The notes beneath the pieces were generated by a model. That model did no database searches. It was not told where the DNA came from and saw nothing but the letters and a program-made list of their open reading frames with translations. The position numbers and the translations under genes were made by a program. From Paenibacillus koleovorans NBRC 103111 (GTDB lineage: Bacteria > Bacillota > Bacilli > Paenibacillales > NBRC-103111): 64,000 nt of DNA. The DNA is taken from contig NZ_BIMA01000011.1 in assembly GCF_004000845.1 (NCBI RefSeq), positions 1 through 64,000 on the forward strand, given 5' to 3'. This document shows, piece by piece, positions 1 through 8,121 of this stretch (position 1 is the stretch's first letter; the number at the start of each line of letters is the position of its first letter).

Positions 1-86
1 TCCCCACGCTCCAACTGAAAATCTTCGCCAGAGGACCATCCGGGTGATCTTCCCCAATTGTTTTTCTTATTTTCCCGCAATAACCC

Positions 87-146
87 TTGACAAAATGCAC
101 TGGGACAATTATTTTGTGTATATGAATAAGTTTTGCCTTAGGGAAA
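87..146 (+). promoter_or_regulatory. mnt promoter with MntR operator
   Basis: A -35 box TTGACA (87-92) lies 17 bp from a weak -10 TATTTT (110-115). Just downstream, 132-146 reads TTTGCCTTAGGGAAA, one base from the core of the known Bacillus MntR box (TTTGCCTTAAGGAAA). Its place after the -10 fits repression by manganese-loaded MntR. The box supports manganese rather than zinc as the metal of the transporter genes that follow. The 86 bases before it hold no gene I can assign. Confidence 0.75.
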
Positions 147-207
147 AACATTTGGGGATAAACAAGTTAGCGGAGCGAGCATAAGGAACCATTCTGGAGG
201 AGAAACC

Positions 208-1161
208 GTGATGAGCAAAGCAGTGAGAAAATCTGGAATTTGGGGCACATTAATCGTATTGGCGGCATCGCTGACCCTGGCAGGCTGTGGCACGACCGCA
301 ACGAACGGGGCAGCGGACGGGAAGATCAATGTGGTCGCCACAATCGCGCAAATCGCCGAGCCGATCTCGGTCATCGGTGGAGATAAGGTGCATGTGCAGA
401 GCCTGATGGGGCCGGGAGTCGATCCGCATTTGTACACCGCCACGCAAGGCGATATCAAGAAGCTGGAGAGCGGCGACGTCGTGCTGTACAGCGGGCTTCA
501 TCTCGAGGCCAACATGGTGAAGGTGTTCGAGCAGATCGGCAAGAAGAAGACGGTGTCAGCGATCAGCGAATCGATTCCGAAGGAGAAGCTGCTGAAGGAT
601 GCGGGCGGAGCCGTCGATCCCCATGTCTGGTTCGACATCGATCTGTGGAAGCAGGCTTTGACCACGGCGACGGAAGCTTTGAAGACTTATTCCCAAGAAA
701 ACGCGGACTATTTTGAAACGAACAAAACGAATTATTTCACACGGCTGGACGAACTGAAAAAAGAATCGGTCGACAAGCTGGTGCAGGTGCCGAAGGACAA
801 ACGGGTGCTCGTGACGGCGCATGACGCGTTCGGTTATTTCGGGCGGATGCTGGACATCCAGGTGGTCGGCTTGCAAGGCTTGAGCACGGAGGACGAAGTT
901 GGCCTTACCGATATCGAAGATACGATCAACCTGCTGATGAAGCATAAAGTGCCGGCCGTGTTCGTCGAGAGCAGCATCAATCCGGCATCGATCCAAGCGG
1001 TCATCGAAGGCGCCAAGAAGAAGGGGCTTGATGTGAAAAAAGGCGGCGAGCTATACTCGGATGCGATGGGAGCGGCAAGCTCTCCGGAAGGAACGTACCT
1101 CGGCATGTATCGGCATAATGTGAATACGATTTATAAAGCGTTGAGCGGGAAGGGTGAGTAG
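208..1161 (+). CDS. mntA: Manganese ABC transporter substrate-binding lipoprotein (MntA)
   Basis: This is a metal-binding lipoprotein of the ZnuA/PsaA/MntA cluster (SBP family 9) that captures Mn(II) outside the membrane and passes it to the MntCD channel. Residues 1-27 form a lipoprotein signal ending in LAGC, with Cys27 the lipidated residue. The expected metal ligands are visible: His74 in DPHLY, His139 in DPHVW, a Glu near 228 and Asp285 in YSDAMG. It lacks the His-rich loop typical of zinc binders. GTG 208 and ATG 211 are both possible behind GGAGGAG at 196-202; ATG 211 has the better spacing. It is first in a four-gene operon in the same order as B. subtilis mntABCD, behind an MntR box. 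Confidence 0.9.
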   Translation: MMSKAVRKSGIWGTLIVLAASLTLAGCGTTATNGAADGKINVVATIAQIAEPISVIGGDKVHVQSLMGPGVDPHLYTATQGDIKKLESGDVVLYSGLHLEANMVKVFEQIGKKKTVSAISESIPKEKLLKDAGGAVDPHVWFDIDLWKQALTTATEALKTYSQENADYFETNKTNYFTRLDELKKESVDKLVQVPKDKRVLVTAHDAFGYFGRMLDIQVVGLQGLSTEDEVGLTDIEDTINLLMKHKVPAVFVESSINPASIQAVIEGAKKKGLDVKKGGELYSDAMGAASSPEGTYLGMYRHNVNTIYKALSGKGE

Positions 1162-1162
1162 C

Positions 1163-1900
1163 ATGAGTGCGGCTTTGAGCGTGCAAGGATTGAATGCGTC
1201 CTATCGGAAAAACAAAGTGCTGGACGGGGTGAGCTTCGATGTCCAGCCGGGTACTTTAACGAGCATCGTCGGTCCTAACGGAGCGGGAAAATCCACATTG
1301 CTCAAAGTGATGCTGGAGCTGCACCCCAGACTGTCGGGCAACGTTCGTTTCTTCGGCTCGGAGTACCGCAGCGTCAAGTCTCGAGTAGGCTATGTGCCGC
1401 AGCGCGGATCGGTGGACTGGGATTTCCCGACGGATGCTTTGGATGTTGTGCTTATGGGGTTATATGGCCGGATCGGTTGGCTGAAATGGCCAAGGCGCGC
1501 GGACCGCGAGAAAGCGATGCAGGCGCTGTCCGAGATGGGTATGGCCGATTACGCCGGCCGACAGATCAGCCAGCTGTCCGGCGGGCAGCAGCAGCGGGTG
1601 TTTCTGGCTCGGGCGCTCGTACAGGAAGCCGATTTGTATTTTCTCGACGAGCCGTTGGCCGGGGTCGATGCGGCAACGGAGCGGGCGATCATGGATATGC
1701 TGAAAACATTGAAGAACCGAGGCAGTACGGTTATGGTCGTGCATCACGATTTGCAGACCGTCGAAGATTATTTCGACCATGTGCTGCTGCTGAACCGGTC
1801 CGTCGTAGCGCACGGCTCGACTCGAGATACGTTTACCCGCGACAATATATATCGGACGTACGGCAGCACGCTCCGTTGGATGGGAGAGCGATTCGGATGA
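1163..1900 (+). CDS. mntB: Manganese ABC transporter ATP-binding protein (MntB)
   Basis: This is the ATPase that powers manganese import, 245 residues, cytoplasmic. Walker A GPNGAGKST is at residues 37-45, the signature LSGGQQQR near 138-145, Walker B with LDEP near 158-164 and the switch histidine in VVHHDL near 192-197. ATG 1163 is preferred over the upstream GTG 1154 because AAGGGTG at 1150-1156 then sits six bases away; the gene follows the mntA stop by one base. Its last four bases (ATGA) overlap the start of mntC, so the two are probably translationally coupled. Sequence alone would also fit a zinc ATPase; the operator decides for manganese. Confidence 0.92.
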   Translation: MSAALSVQGLNASYRKNKVLDGVSFDVQPGTLTSIVGPNGAGKSTLLKVMLELHPRLSGNVRFFGSEYRSVKSRVGYVPQRGSVDWDFPTDALDVVLMGLYGRIGWLKWPRRADREKAMQALSEMGMADYAGRQISQLSGGQQQRVFLARALVQEADLYFLDEPLAGVDAATERAIMDMLKTLKNRGSTVMVVHHDLQTVEDYFDHVLLLNRSVVAHGSTRDTFTRDNIYRTYGSTLRWMGERFG

Positions 1901-2871
1901 TGACGGCGTTGTCCTACAATGCGCAGTGGGTGCTGTTCAGTACGCTGCTGCTCGGCATGGCGGCCGGCGTCATCGGCTGCTTCGCCTACTGGAAGCGGCA
2001 AAGCTTGATGAGCGACGCCTTGTCCCACGCGGCGCTGCCGGGCGTCATCATCGGATTCGCCGTCATGGGCGTGAAGAGCATGCCGGTTATGCTCGCCGGT
2101 GCCGCCGTCAGCGCGCTGCTCGGCGCTTTGCTCATTCACTGGATCCGCACCTCGTCTCGGGTGAAGGAAGACACGGCGATGGGCATCGTCCTGTCCGTGT
2201 TTTTCGGCTTCGGCATTATGATGCTCACGTTCGTGAACCGGATGGAGGGAGGCAGCCAGAGCGGATTGGACAGCTTTATTTTCGGCCAGGCGGCGTCTAT
2301 GGTGGGCAAGGATGTGCTCATCATGGCCAGCATGGCGGTACTCGTCATCTTGGTTGCGGGCTTCGGGTACAAGGAATGGAAGCTGTTCCTGTTCGATCCC
2401 GATTTCTCTCGGGGCCTCGGGCTCTCCAGCCGCTGGATGAACAGTATCTATATGGCCGTGCTCGTCCTGGTTATTGTGATCGGCATTCAGGCGGTCGGCG
2501 TCATCCTGATGGCAGCCCTTCTTATCATACCCGCGGTTAGCGCCCGTTATTGGACGCAATCGTTCAAATGGATGCTGGTTTTGTCCGCCTTGTTCGGCGG
2601 AGGCGCCGGATTGGTCGGTACGCTGGTCAGCATTCAGGGCAAGGGCTGGCCGACGGGACCGTTCATCGTCTTGGCCGCTTCGAGCCTGTTCGTCGTCTCG
2701 CTTGTCTTCGGAGCGCGCAAAGGGCTGCTCATCGTTTATTTCCAGCAGAGGAGGCAGAGGAAGCAATTGCTGCAGGCGCCGACGGCCGGAGGAGGCAGCG
2801 GCAGCGCTACCGGAGCGGGTGCCAGTACGGGTGCCGGTGCGGGTACGCTGGAGAGGGGGTCCGTCTCATGA
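1897..2871 (+). CDS. mntC: Manganese ABC transporter permease (MntC)
   Basis: This is an integral membrane permease of the ABC-3 (ZnuB/MntC) family, 324 residues with about eight or nine hydrophobic segments, forming half of the manganese channel. The conserved SLMSDALSHA stretch of this family is near the N-terminus. ATG 1897 overlaps the mntB stop as ATGA; the frame stays open far upstream but that part lies opposite the ATPase gene. The last ~35 residues are an odd Gly/Ala/Ser/Thr-rich tail after a basic Gln/Arg stretch. The tail is probably cytosolic and disordered and is not part of the family fold. Its stop overlaps the next start (ATGA). Confidence 0.88.
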   Translation: MMTALSYNAQWVLFSTLLLGMAAGVIGCFAYWKRQSLMSDALSHAALPGVIIGFAVMGVKSMPVMLAGAAVSALLGALLIHWIRTSSRVKEDTAMGIVLSVFFGFGIMMLTFVNRMEGGSQSGLDSFIFGQAASMVGKDVLIMASMAVLVILVAGFGYKEWKLFLFDPDFSRGLGLSSRWMNSIYMAVLVLVIVIGIQAVGVILMAALLIIPAVSARYWTQSFKWMLVLSALFGGGAGLVGTLVSIQGKGWPTGPFIVLAASSLFVVSLVFGARKGLLIVYFQQRRQRKQLLQAPTAGGGSGSATGAGASTGAGAGTLERGSVS

Positions 2872-3776
2872 GCTACTCGGCTTGGATTTTGTTGACGGCC
2901 TCTCTGGTCGGACTGTCCTGCGGCATTATCGGCGTGCTCCTGATCCTGCGCAGAATGGCGATGATGGCCGATGCGATCAGTCATTCGGTGCTGCTCGGCA
3001 TCGTCATCGCCTTCCTCGTCACCCGAGAGCTGAGCGGGGTGCATATGCTGATCGGCGCAATCGCCGCCGGTTTGGTTACGTCCGTGCTCGTGCAATGGCT
3101 GCATGCCCGCGGAGTGCAGCAGGAAGCCTCGATCGGGATCGTGTTCACCACTTTGTTCGCGATCGGTGTCGTGTTGATTGCCACGAAGGTCGGCAACGCC
3201 CACTTGGACGTGAAGCATACGTTGATGGGCGAGATCACGTTTATCCCCTGGGAGCTGATCAATCTACCATTGGTCGGGGAAATTCCGGAGGCGGTGTTCA
3301 TCCTTTCGCTGGTGCTGCTTGTGGTTGTTGTTGCGATCGTAGCGTTCTACAAGGAGTGGAAAATTACTTCGTTCGACCCGGCGCTAGCCGCCAGTCTTGG
3401 CATTCCCGCCGTGCTGATGCATTACGTGTTCATGTCGCTCGTATCGGTGACAACGGTTGCTTCGTTCGATGCCGTAGGCGCGATTATGGTTGTCGCGATG
3501 CTGATTACGCCGGCTGCATCGGCTTACCTGTGGACGGACCGGATGTCCGTCATGATGGTTTTGAGCGGCGCATTCGGCGTTGTGTCGGCCATCGTCGGCT
3601 ACTATGTAGCGGTTTGGCTGGATACGTCAATCTCCGGTTCGATGGCGTTCGCCACCGGGATTTTGTTCGCCGTCAGCTTCCTAGCGTCGCCGAAGCATGG
3701 TTTGCTCGCCAGGTATGTGCGGCCAGCCGCCGTGATTCCGGATGCCAGCGCGCCTCCGACGAAAAGTTTGGAATAA
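2868..3776 (+). CDS. mntD: Manganese ABC transporter permease (MntD)
   Basis: This is the second ABC-3 family permease, 302 residues, pairing with MntC to form the Mn(II) channel. It contains the family stretch RRMAMMADAISHSV near residue 25 and a row of hydrophobic helices. The start ATG 2868 overlaps the mntC stop; the longer open frame upstream is only a shadow of mntC. A pair of permeases is the arrangement of B. subtilis mntCD, whereas many zinc systems carry one. It ends the operon and is followed by a hairpin with a short T-rich run. Confidence 0.88.
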   Translation: MSYSAWILLTASLVGLSCGIIGVLLILRRMAMMADAISHSVLLGIVIAFLVTRELSGVHMLIGAIAAGLVTSVLVQWLHARGVQQEASIGIVFTTLFAIGVVLIATKVGNAHLDVKHTLMGEITFIPWELINLPLVGEIPEAVFILSLVLLVVVVAIVAFYKEWKITSFDPALAASLGIPAVLMHYVFMSLVSVTTVASFDAVGAIMVVAMLITPAASAYLWTDRMSVMMVLSGAFGVVSAIVGYYVAVWLDTSISGSMAFATGILFAVSFLASPKHGLLARYVRPAAVIPDASAPPTKSLE

Positions 3777-3809
3777 GGTACTGGGAGTACGTTTAGCCGA
3801 AAGCCATTT

Positions 3810-3838
3810 AGCCGACACTAGTTGTCGGTTCAATTTTG
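3810..3838 (+). terminator. Possible mnt operon terminator
   Basis: An 8-bp stem (3810-3817 with 3823-3830, one G-U pair) and a 5-base loop are followed by CAATTTTG. The T run is short, so termination may be partial. Confidence 0.5.
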
Positions 3839-3843
3839 AATTT

Positions 3844-3881
3844 AATATTCCTTTACAGGAATATTCCTGTTGTGGTATATT
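3844..3881 (+). promoter_or_regulatory. Promoter with palindromic operator for the SRPBCC gene
   Basis: -35 TTTACA (3852-3857) and -10 TATATT (3876-3881) are 18 bp apart. AATATTCCT (3844-3852) and AGGAATATT (3857-3865) form a perfect 9-bp inverted repeat across the -35 box. The 12-bp palindrome AGGAATATTCCT (3857-3868) continues into the spacer. Three half-sites in a row over a -35 suggest a dimeric repressor; no regulator gene sits beside it. Confidence 0.6.
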
Positions 3882-3927
3882 GAACGTGTGAAAGAGAGAA
3901 CTACGAAAAATAAGGAGGAAAATACAA

Positions 3928-4434
3928 ATGTCGAAGATGATAACAAAGGTAGAAGGTCCTGAATTGGTAATCGAGCGTGTATTCCAAGCGCCGCGGGAAC
4001 TGGTGTTCAAGGCGTACAGCAGTGCGGAGCATCTGAAGAAATGGTGGGGGCCGCGCGGCTGGGAGCTGACCGTCTGCAACATCGATTTCCGTCCGGGCGG
4101 CGTCTGGCACTACTGCATGAAGTGTCTCGACGAGAACCAAGGGGATTTCTACGGCATGGAGTCTTGGGGCAAAGGCGTGTATCACGAAATCGTGGATGCG
4201 GAAAAAATCGTCTACACCGATTACTTCTCGGATGCGGAAGGCAATGTTTCCGACCTGGGCGCTCCAGGCGAAGTGACGCTGAATTTCGTAGACGAGGGCG
4301 GGGCGACGAGATTGGTCAACCGCGTCGTCTACCCATCCGCCGAAGCGCTCAAAGCAGTGCTCGACATGGGCATGGAGCAAGGATTCGCGGAAACGCTGGA
4401 TCGTCTGGCCGAGTTTTTGGAGTCGCAGCAATAA
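3928..4434 (+). CDS. SRPBCC (AHSA1-like) domain protein
   Basis: A 168-residue cytoplasmic protein of the START/SRPBCC superfamily, AHSA1 (activator of Hsp90 ATPase 1-like) branch. The family pattern is clear: an early ERVFQAPRELVF strand, the HLKKWWGPRGW segment, and an amphipathic C-terminal helix with EQGFAETLDRLAEFL. Members fold as a helix-grip with a hydrophobic pocket; their ligands are mostly unknown, so no reaction is assigned. AAGGAGG at 3911-3917 gives a strong start at ATG 3928. It has its own promoter with a palindromic operator and is followed by a hairpin, so it is probably monocistronic. Relatives are often paired with an ArsR repressor, which is not seen here. Confidence 0.85.
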   Translation: MSKMITKVEGPELVIERVFQAPRELVFKAYSSAEHLKKWWGPRGWELTVCNIDFRPGGVWHYCMKCLDENQGDFYGMESWGKGVYHEIVDAEKIVYTDYFSDAEGNVSDLGAPGEVTLNFVDEGGATRLVNRVVYPSAEALKAVLDMGMEQGFAETLDRLAEFLESQQ

Positions 4435-4450
4435 TCGATTTGACAGAGCT

Positions 4451-4480
4451 AAAGCCGTCCTGTATAGGGCGGCTTTGCTT
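4451..4480 (+). terminator. Hairpin terminator after the SRPBCC gene
   Basis: AAAGCCGTCC (4451-4460) pairs with GGGCGGCTTT (4467-4476), one G-U pair, six-base loop. The T run after it is weak on the plus strand. The convergent minus-strand gene ends at 4592, so the hairpin could also serve that strand, where AAA before the stem becomes a short T run. Confidence 0.55.
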
Positions 4481-4591
4481 ATCTGGTCGATGGGAGGAGC
4501 CGGCTGTATTCCGGACACCACTCCGCTACATTCCACCTCTGCCGACCTTCTAACTCGCGAAACCCGCCCATCCACTCATTCAACTCCAAAA

Positions 4592-5578
4592 TTAGCTATT
4601 CCGGATCAGCTCGGCTAATTTCTCCGCTATTTGCCCGAACCCCTGGTCCCTCGGATGGACGTTGTCGGCCAGCAGGCTGGAGTCGGGGGGCATCAGCTCG
4701 GTGCCGCGAATCAGCCGAACGCCAGGGTGCCGAAGTACGGCTGATTCAATCGTATCTGCCATCTGCTCGAATGTGCCCATCTCCTTCGGCGACTCGATAT
4801 CGACACGCCAGAGCGGGGTGAGCACGCAAACTTCCGCCTGCGGGAATATCTCCACAACTGCCTTCACATAAGCATCCACCCGGTCATGCAGCTCCTGCAA
4901 GCTTTTCCACTTCCCCCAGTCGTTCGTTCCATACGCAATCGTAATGAGATCGGGCGTGTAGTTCAGGCTCGGATCCAAGCTGTCCTTGTTGAAATGATAG
5001 CCGCCGACGCCTTGATTCAGCAAGCTCATCCCCAGCTTTCTCGACAGCAGCACGGAATACGTGAGGGAGGGGAGCGTCGCGTCCATGCCTTGGGTAATCG
5101 AGTCGCCCAGGCAGAGCAGCTTCGCTACCGGGGCGGGCGCAGGTTGGACTTGGATGCCAGCCGGCCAGAGCACGTCCCGGACGATCAGCTCCACATTGTG
5201 CGGCATGTAGACGGTCACCCGGCGGAGCTGGTTCAGGGGCTGAGGCGGCAGCGAAATATCGAAGCGGCGCAAGCCCAGCGACGGCTCTTGTTCCCCGACC
5301 GATGCCGTCCATTGGTCGTCGACGTAGACGTCGAAGTAGATGTAAGGCCGGATCAAGCTGATCAGTTCGACTTGCAGGGCGAGTGCGGCGGAGTCGGTCA
5401 GCACGTCGAGGCAGACGCCTGCTGGGCAGAGGCTGCGGGCTCGGTATACGGGGATGTCGGCGTAATGCTCGAGCTGTTGCTGTGAAAACCGAGTCAAGGA
5501 AAGTGTATTTCCGTTGTGTTCGGGCTGGAGGCAATTGCGGAATTGGTTGACCAACGCTGTAATAGGTCGAGCGGTCAT
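4592..5578 (-). CDS. SGNH/GDSL hydrolase (carbohydrate esterase-like)
   Basis: A 328-residue protein without a signal peptide. The C-terminal half is an SGNH hydrolase: CLGDSITQG near residue 154 with the nucleophile Ser, a GVGG oxyanion block, YGTNDWG near 214 and DNVHP near 304 carrying the catalytic Asp and His. Residues 1-145 form a separate beta-rich domain, as in carbohydrate esterases of the CE2/SsfX3 type. It probably removes acetyl or other acyl groups from sugars in the cytoplasm. Its start overlaps the stop of the AraC gene (ATGA), so both are cotranscribed and the regulator probably controls it. The substrate is inferred from context only. Confidence 0.85.
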   Translation of the reverse strand: MTARPITALVNQFRNCLQPEHNGNTLSLTRFSQQQLEHYADIPVYRARSLCPAGVCLDVLTDSAALALQVELISLIRPYIYFDVYVDDQWTASVGEQEPSLGLRRFDISLPPQPLNQLRRVTVYMPHNVELIVRDVLWPAGIQVQPAPAPVAKLLCLGDSITQGMDATLPSLTYSVLLSRKLGMSLLNQGVGGYHFNKDSLDPSLNYTPDLITIAYGTNDWGKWKSLQELHDRVDAYVKAVVEIFPQAEVCVLTPLWRVDIESPKEMGTFEQMADTIESAVLRHPGVRLIRGTELMPPDSSLLADNVHPRDQGFGQIAEKLAELIRNS

Positions 5579-6486
5579 AACGGTTTATTCCTCCCGGATT
5601 GTTTTTGGTTTCGAAGTCCGTACCAGTCTTCACTCGGTTTGTTGACTACAAGGGTGGAGCAAAACTGGGTAAGGCTTACACCCGTAGTTTTTTTGAACAT
5701 TTTGCCGAAGCTGTGCACATCCGCATACCCGACCTTCTCCGCAATTTCGCCAAAATGCAGCTTCGTCTGAATCGCGAGCTCCTTCGCCTTGTGCACCCTG
5801 ACTTGGGTCAAATACTGCACGGGGGTAACGCCGTAGAGCCGCTTGAATTCGCTGATCAAATGATTTTGGCTGAAGCCGGACAGCTCGACCAGATCCTGAA
5901 TGCGTACCTGTTCCATATACCGTTCGGTCAGGTAGTTCTTCACAAGAATCAGCTTCGCCAAGCTGCGGCGTGTCGTCTCGTTCGGAGGAGCGAGCTGGTC
6001 CTGGAATTGCTCTAGCGCCAATGTGAAGATGTCCAGCAGCAATGCCTGGCACTTCAGCGTGTGGAACCAGCCGGGCTGGCGATAGGACGCCACGAGCTGA
6101 ATGAGCTTCTCCTCCACCGGCCTGCCCTCGAAATTGCCGAGCCAATGCTCCCCGCCCAGCACCTCATCGATCGGAAACGGTGCTTGTCCGAAGTGAAATA
6201 CAAGCGAGATGCAGACATAGGGCTTGCCTTCGATCATGGAGATCGTGTGCGGTTCGCCGGGGCGGTGGAAGAGCAGATCGCCGGTTCGGGTCAAGTAGTG
6301 CCGTCCGCTGACCGGGTACTCCGCAGCGCCATCCAGTACGTACTGCAGGGCGTATTGGGTGAGCGTCCGGTTATGGACGGTGCTCCAGCCGGCAGGCGCG
6401 TGGAACGTATGGGCGAGTGTAATGTATGGCGCCGGGTAGGGTGGCTGGCCGGCTCGTCCTTCGGTTTGCTCATCTAGGGTGGTCAC
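5575..6486 (-). CDS. AraC family transcriptional regulator (cupin plus AraC HTH)
   Basis: A 303-residue cytosolic regulator. Residues ~20-150 resemble the AraC cupin-like ligand domain, including the typical LLFHRPGEPHTI stretch. Residues ~185-285 carry the double helix-turn-helix: IQDLVELSGFSQNHLISEFK, then a second HTH with EIAEKVGYADVHSFGKMFKK. The start is GTG 6486, supported by AAAGGAG eight bases upstream on the minus strand. It shares an operon with the SGNH hydrolase and is divergent from the PhyH dioxygenase, so the 146-bp intergenic space is its likely binding region. The inducer is unknown, probably a sugar. Confidence 0.9.
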   Translation of the reverse strand: MTTLDEQTEGRAGQPPYPAPYITLAHTFHAPAGWSTVHNRTLTQYALQYVLDGAAEYPVSGRHYLTRTGDLLFHRPGEPHTISMIEGKPYVCISLVFHFGQAPFPIDEVLGGEHWLGNFEGRPVEEKLIQLVASYRQPGWFHTLKCQALLLDIFTLALEQFQDQLAPPNETTRRSLAKLILVKNYLTERYMEQVRIQDLVELSGFSQNHLISEFKRLYGVTPVQYLTQVRVHKAKELAIQTKLHFGEIAEKVGYADVHSFGKMFKKTTGVSLTQFCSTLVVNKPSEDWYGLRNQKQSGRNKPL

Positions 6487-6632
6487 GCCGCTTGCTCCTT
6501 TTCTGAGATCGGTATTTTGGAACCCAAATCATCGATTCCAGCTAAATACTTCTCCTATGGCTTCATCGTACAATGAGTTTACAACGCATGCAAGCACTGA
6601 AAATCAGAATGGAGAAGGAGAGGCGATTGTCG

Positions 6633-7556
6633 ATGAAAGTGGAGCCCAATAGCGCTTATTCTATGTTGGTGGCCGACGCCGCTCAGCAGGATTGCATCAC
6701 GGAGGAGCAGAAACAGTTTTTTCTGGATAATGGATTTCTAGTGGTGCGTGGCGTGCTGCGCGGTGAAGAATTGGATACCATTCAGCGCGATATGCTTGGT
6801 TTGATTGAGGCCAGGGAGTCTGGAAATCCTACGGATTATATGTACGGCAAAGGGGTCAAGAGCGGCAAGGACGTGCTGCGCCGAATCGAGTATGTGATCG
6901 ACAAATGCGACTCGATGAAGGTGCTGCTGGGCCACCCTTTCATCCTGAGGTCCGTGGAGCTGCTGCAGGGCCGCAACTTTATCCCGACATGGGATTCCAT
7001 GGTGCTGAAAATGCCGGATGAAGGCGTCATCGTGCCTTGGCATCGCGACGGCGAAACCGAGCTCAGCAATCCGGACGACAGCCCGATCTTCAATGTAGAT
7101 TTCTACTTGGACGATGCGGATTTGTCCACTTGCTTGTGGGTCATCCCCGGCAGCAACGGGTGGTCGCCCGAGGAAGTGAAGGCACGCTGCGCTCGCCCCG
7201 GCTTCGACACGTCGGACGCGGTGCCGGTGCCGATGCAGGCGGGCGATGTGATCTTGCACCACGTGAAGGTGCTGCACGGCTCGCCGAGCGGCGACGGCAA
7301 CCCGCTGCGCCGGACCGTGTACTATGAGTTTCGACCTGGCGAGGTCGAATACGAGCACGGCCCGCACACGCGGGAGTATTTGCCGCTCAAGCAGCAGGTG
7401 CTGCTGCACTGCCTGGACCGGCGCCGGGAGGCTTCGTACGCGGCGGGCGAGCGGCCGTTCGAGTATCGGCCGGACGGCCGGTTCGCGGTTAGCGCGAAGC
7501 AGCCGATCGGCACGTACCGGTACCCGCACGGCGAGTATTGGCGCCAGCGGGAGTAG
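6633..7556 (+). CDS. Phytanoyl-CoA dioxygenase (PhyH) family Fe(II)/2-oxoglutarate oxygenase
   Basis: A cytosolic 307-residue member of the PhyH family of Fe(II)/2-oxoglutarate oxygenases. The iron site is visible: His137 and Asp139 in PWHRDGE and the distal His215 in VLHGS, followed by Arg residues in RRTVYYEFRPG suited to binding 2-oxoglutarate. The frame is open from ATG 6573, but that codon overlaps a possible -10 (TACAAT, 6569-6574) and has no ribosome site. ATG 6633 (or TTG 6627) behind AAGGAGAGG is preferred. It is divergent from the AraC/SGNH pair. Paenibacillaceae carry many such proteins of unknown substrate. A role in oxidising or demethylating sugars is speculation from the setting. 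Confidence 0.85.
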   Translation: MKVEPNSAYSMLVADAAQQDCITEEQKQFFLDNGFLVVRGVLRGEELDTIQRDMLGLIEARESGNPTDYMYGKGVKSGKDVLRRIEYVIDKCDSMKVLLGHPFILRSVELLQGRNFIPTWDSMVLKMPDEGVIVPWHRDGETELSNPDDSPIFNVDFYLDDADLSTCLWVIPGSNGWSPEEVKARCARPGFDTSDAVPVPMQAGDVILHHVKVLHGSPSGDGNPLRRTVYYEFRPGEVEYEHGPHTREYLPLKQQVLLHCLDRRREASYAAGERPFEYRPDGRFAVSAKQPIGTYRYPHGEYWRQRE

Positions 7557-7576
7557 CCACTTCGCGTGCGTGAGGT

Positions 7577-7711
7577 ACGAGCAGGGCAGGTGCGGTGCCG
7601 GGCAGGTACGGGCAGGACAGGTGCGGTGACGGACAGGTACAGCAGGGCAGGTGCGGAGACGGGCAGGTACGAGCAGGTACGGGCAGGGCAGGTGCGGTGA
7701 CGGGCAGGAGC
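7577..7711. repeat. GC-rich short tandem repeats
   Basis: Imperfect tandem copies of a unit built from GGGCAGGTGCGGTGACG and GGGCAGGTACGAGCA follow the dioxygenase stop directly. No credible reading frame or ribosome site is present. It opens a 1.56-kb stretch (7557-9118) without genes, which is made almost wholly of different repeat types. Confidence 0.75.
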
Positions 7712-7891
7712 GCAGGAAGTTGACTAAACTCGGGTGCAAATGATCGGATGGCAGGGGTTAGTGCAGCAAGTTGTCTAACTCCGCTCCACCGAATGTCCGG
7801 CCCTCGACTTAGTGCAGCAAGTTGACTGACTCCGCTCTAACTTGGTGGATCCCATGTGAGTGGCGAGCATGAATGGAGAACGAAGGTTGTT

Positions 7892-8073
7892 GGCGGACAA
7901 TAGATCTCTTATTTGTGCGAAAAAGCAGTTTGGCGGGAGTTTAGCGGACACAGATGACGCTATTTGGCCGAAAATCAGTGGGTTGAGGCGTCTTGGCCCC
8001 CAATAACGCATCCTATGTCCGCCAAACTTGTAAGAATGCGCTTTCACTCACAAATAAGGGCTCCTCTGTCCGC
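7892..8073. repeat. Long interrupted inverted repeat
   Basis: Bases 7893-7917 and 8049-8073 are inverted copies matching at 20 of 25 positions, with perfect ends (GCGGACA and TTATTTGTG). Inside lies a second diverged inverted pair around AGTTTGGCGG and CCGCCAAACT. It could fold into a long cruciform or hairpin. No transposase or coding remnant was seen. Confidence 0.6.
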
Positions 8074-8121
8074 AAACCAACCACTCTCCGCATCCAATGT
8101 GCTGTTTTCGTCCCAACTGGT

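Noticed and set aside
1-60. Possible start of a divergent minus-strand gene at the left edge
   Set aside because: About 17 plausible codons can be read from the minus strand, but no start codon with a ribosome site is visible and the segment is too short to judge.
1477-1896. Long N-terminal extension of mntC
   Set aside because: The extension overlaps the ATPase gene in another frame and reads as Arg/Gly-rich shadow; ATG 1897 overlaps the mntB stop in the usual way.
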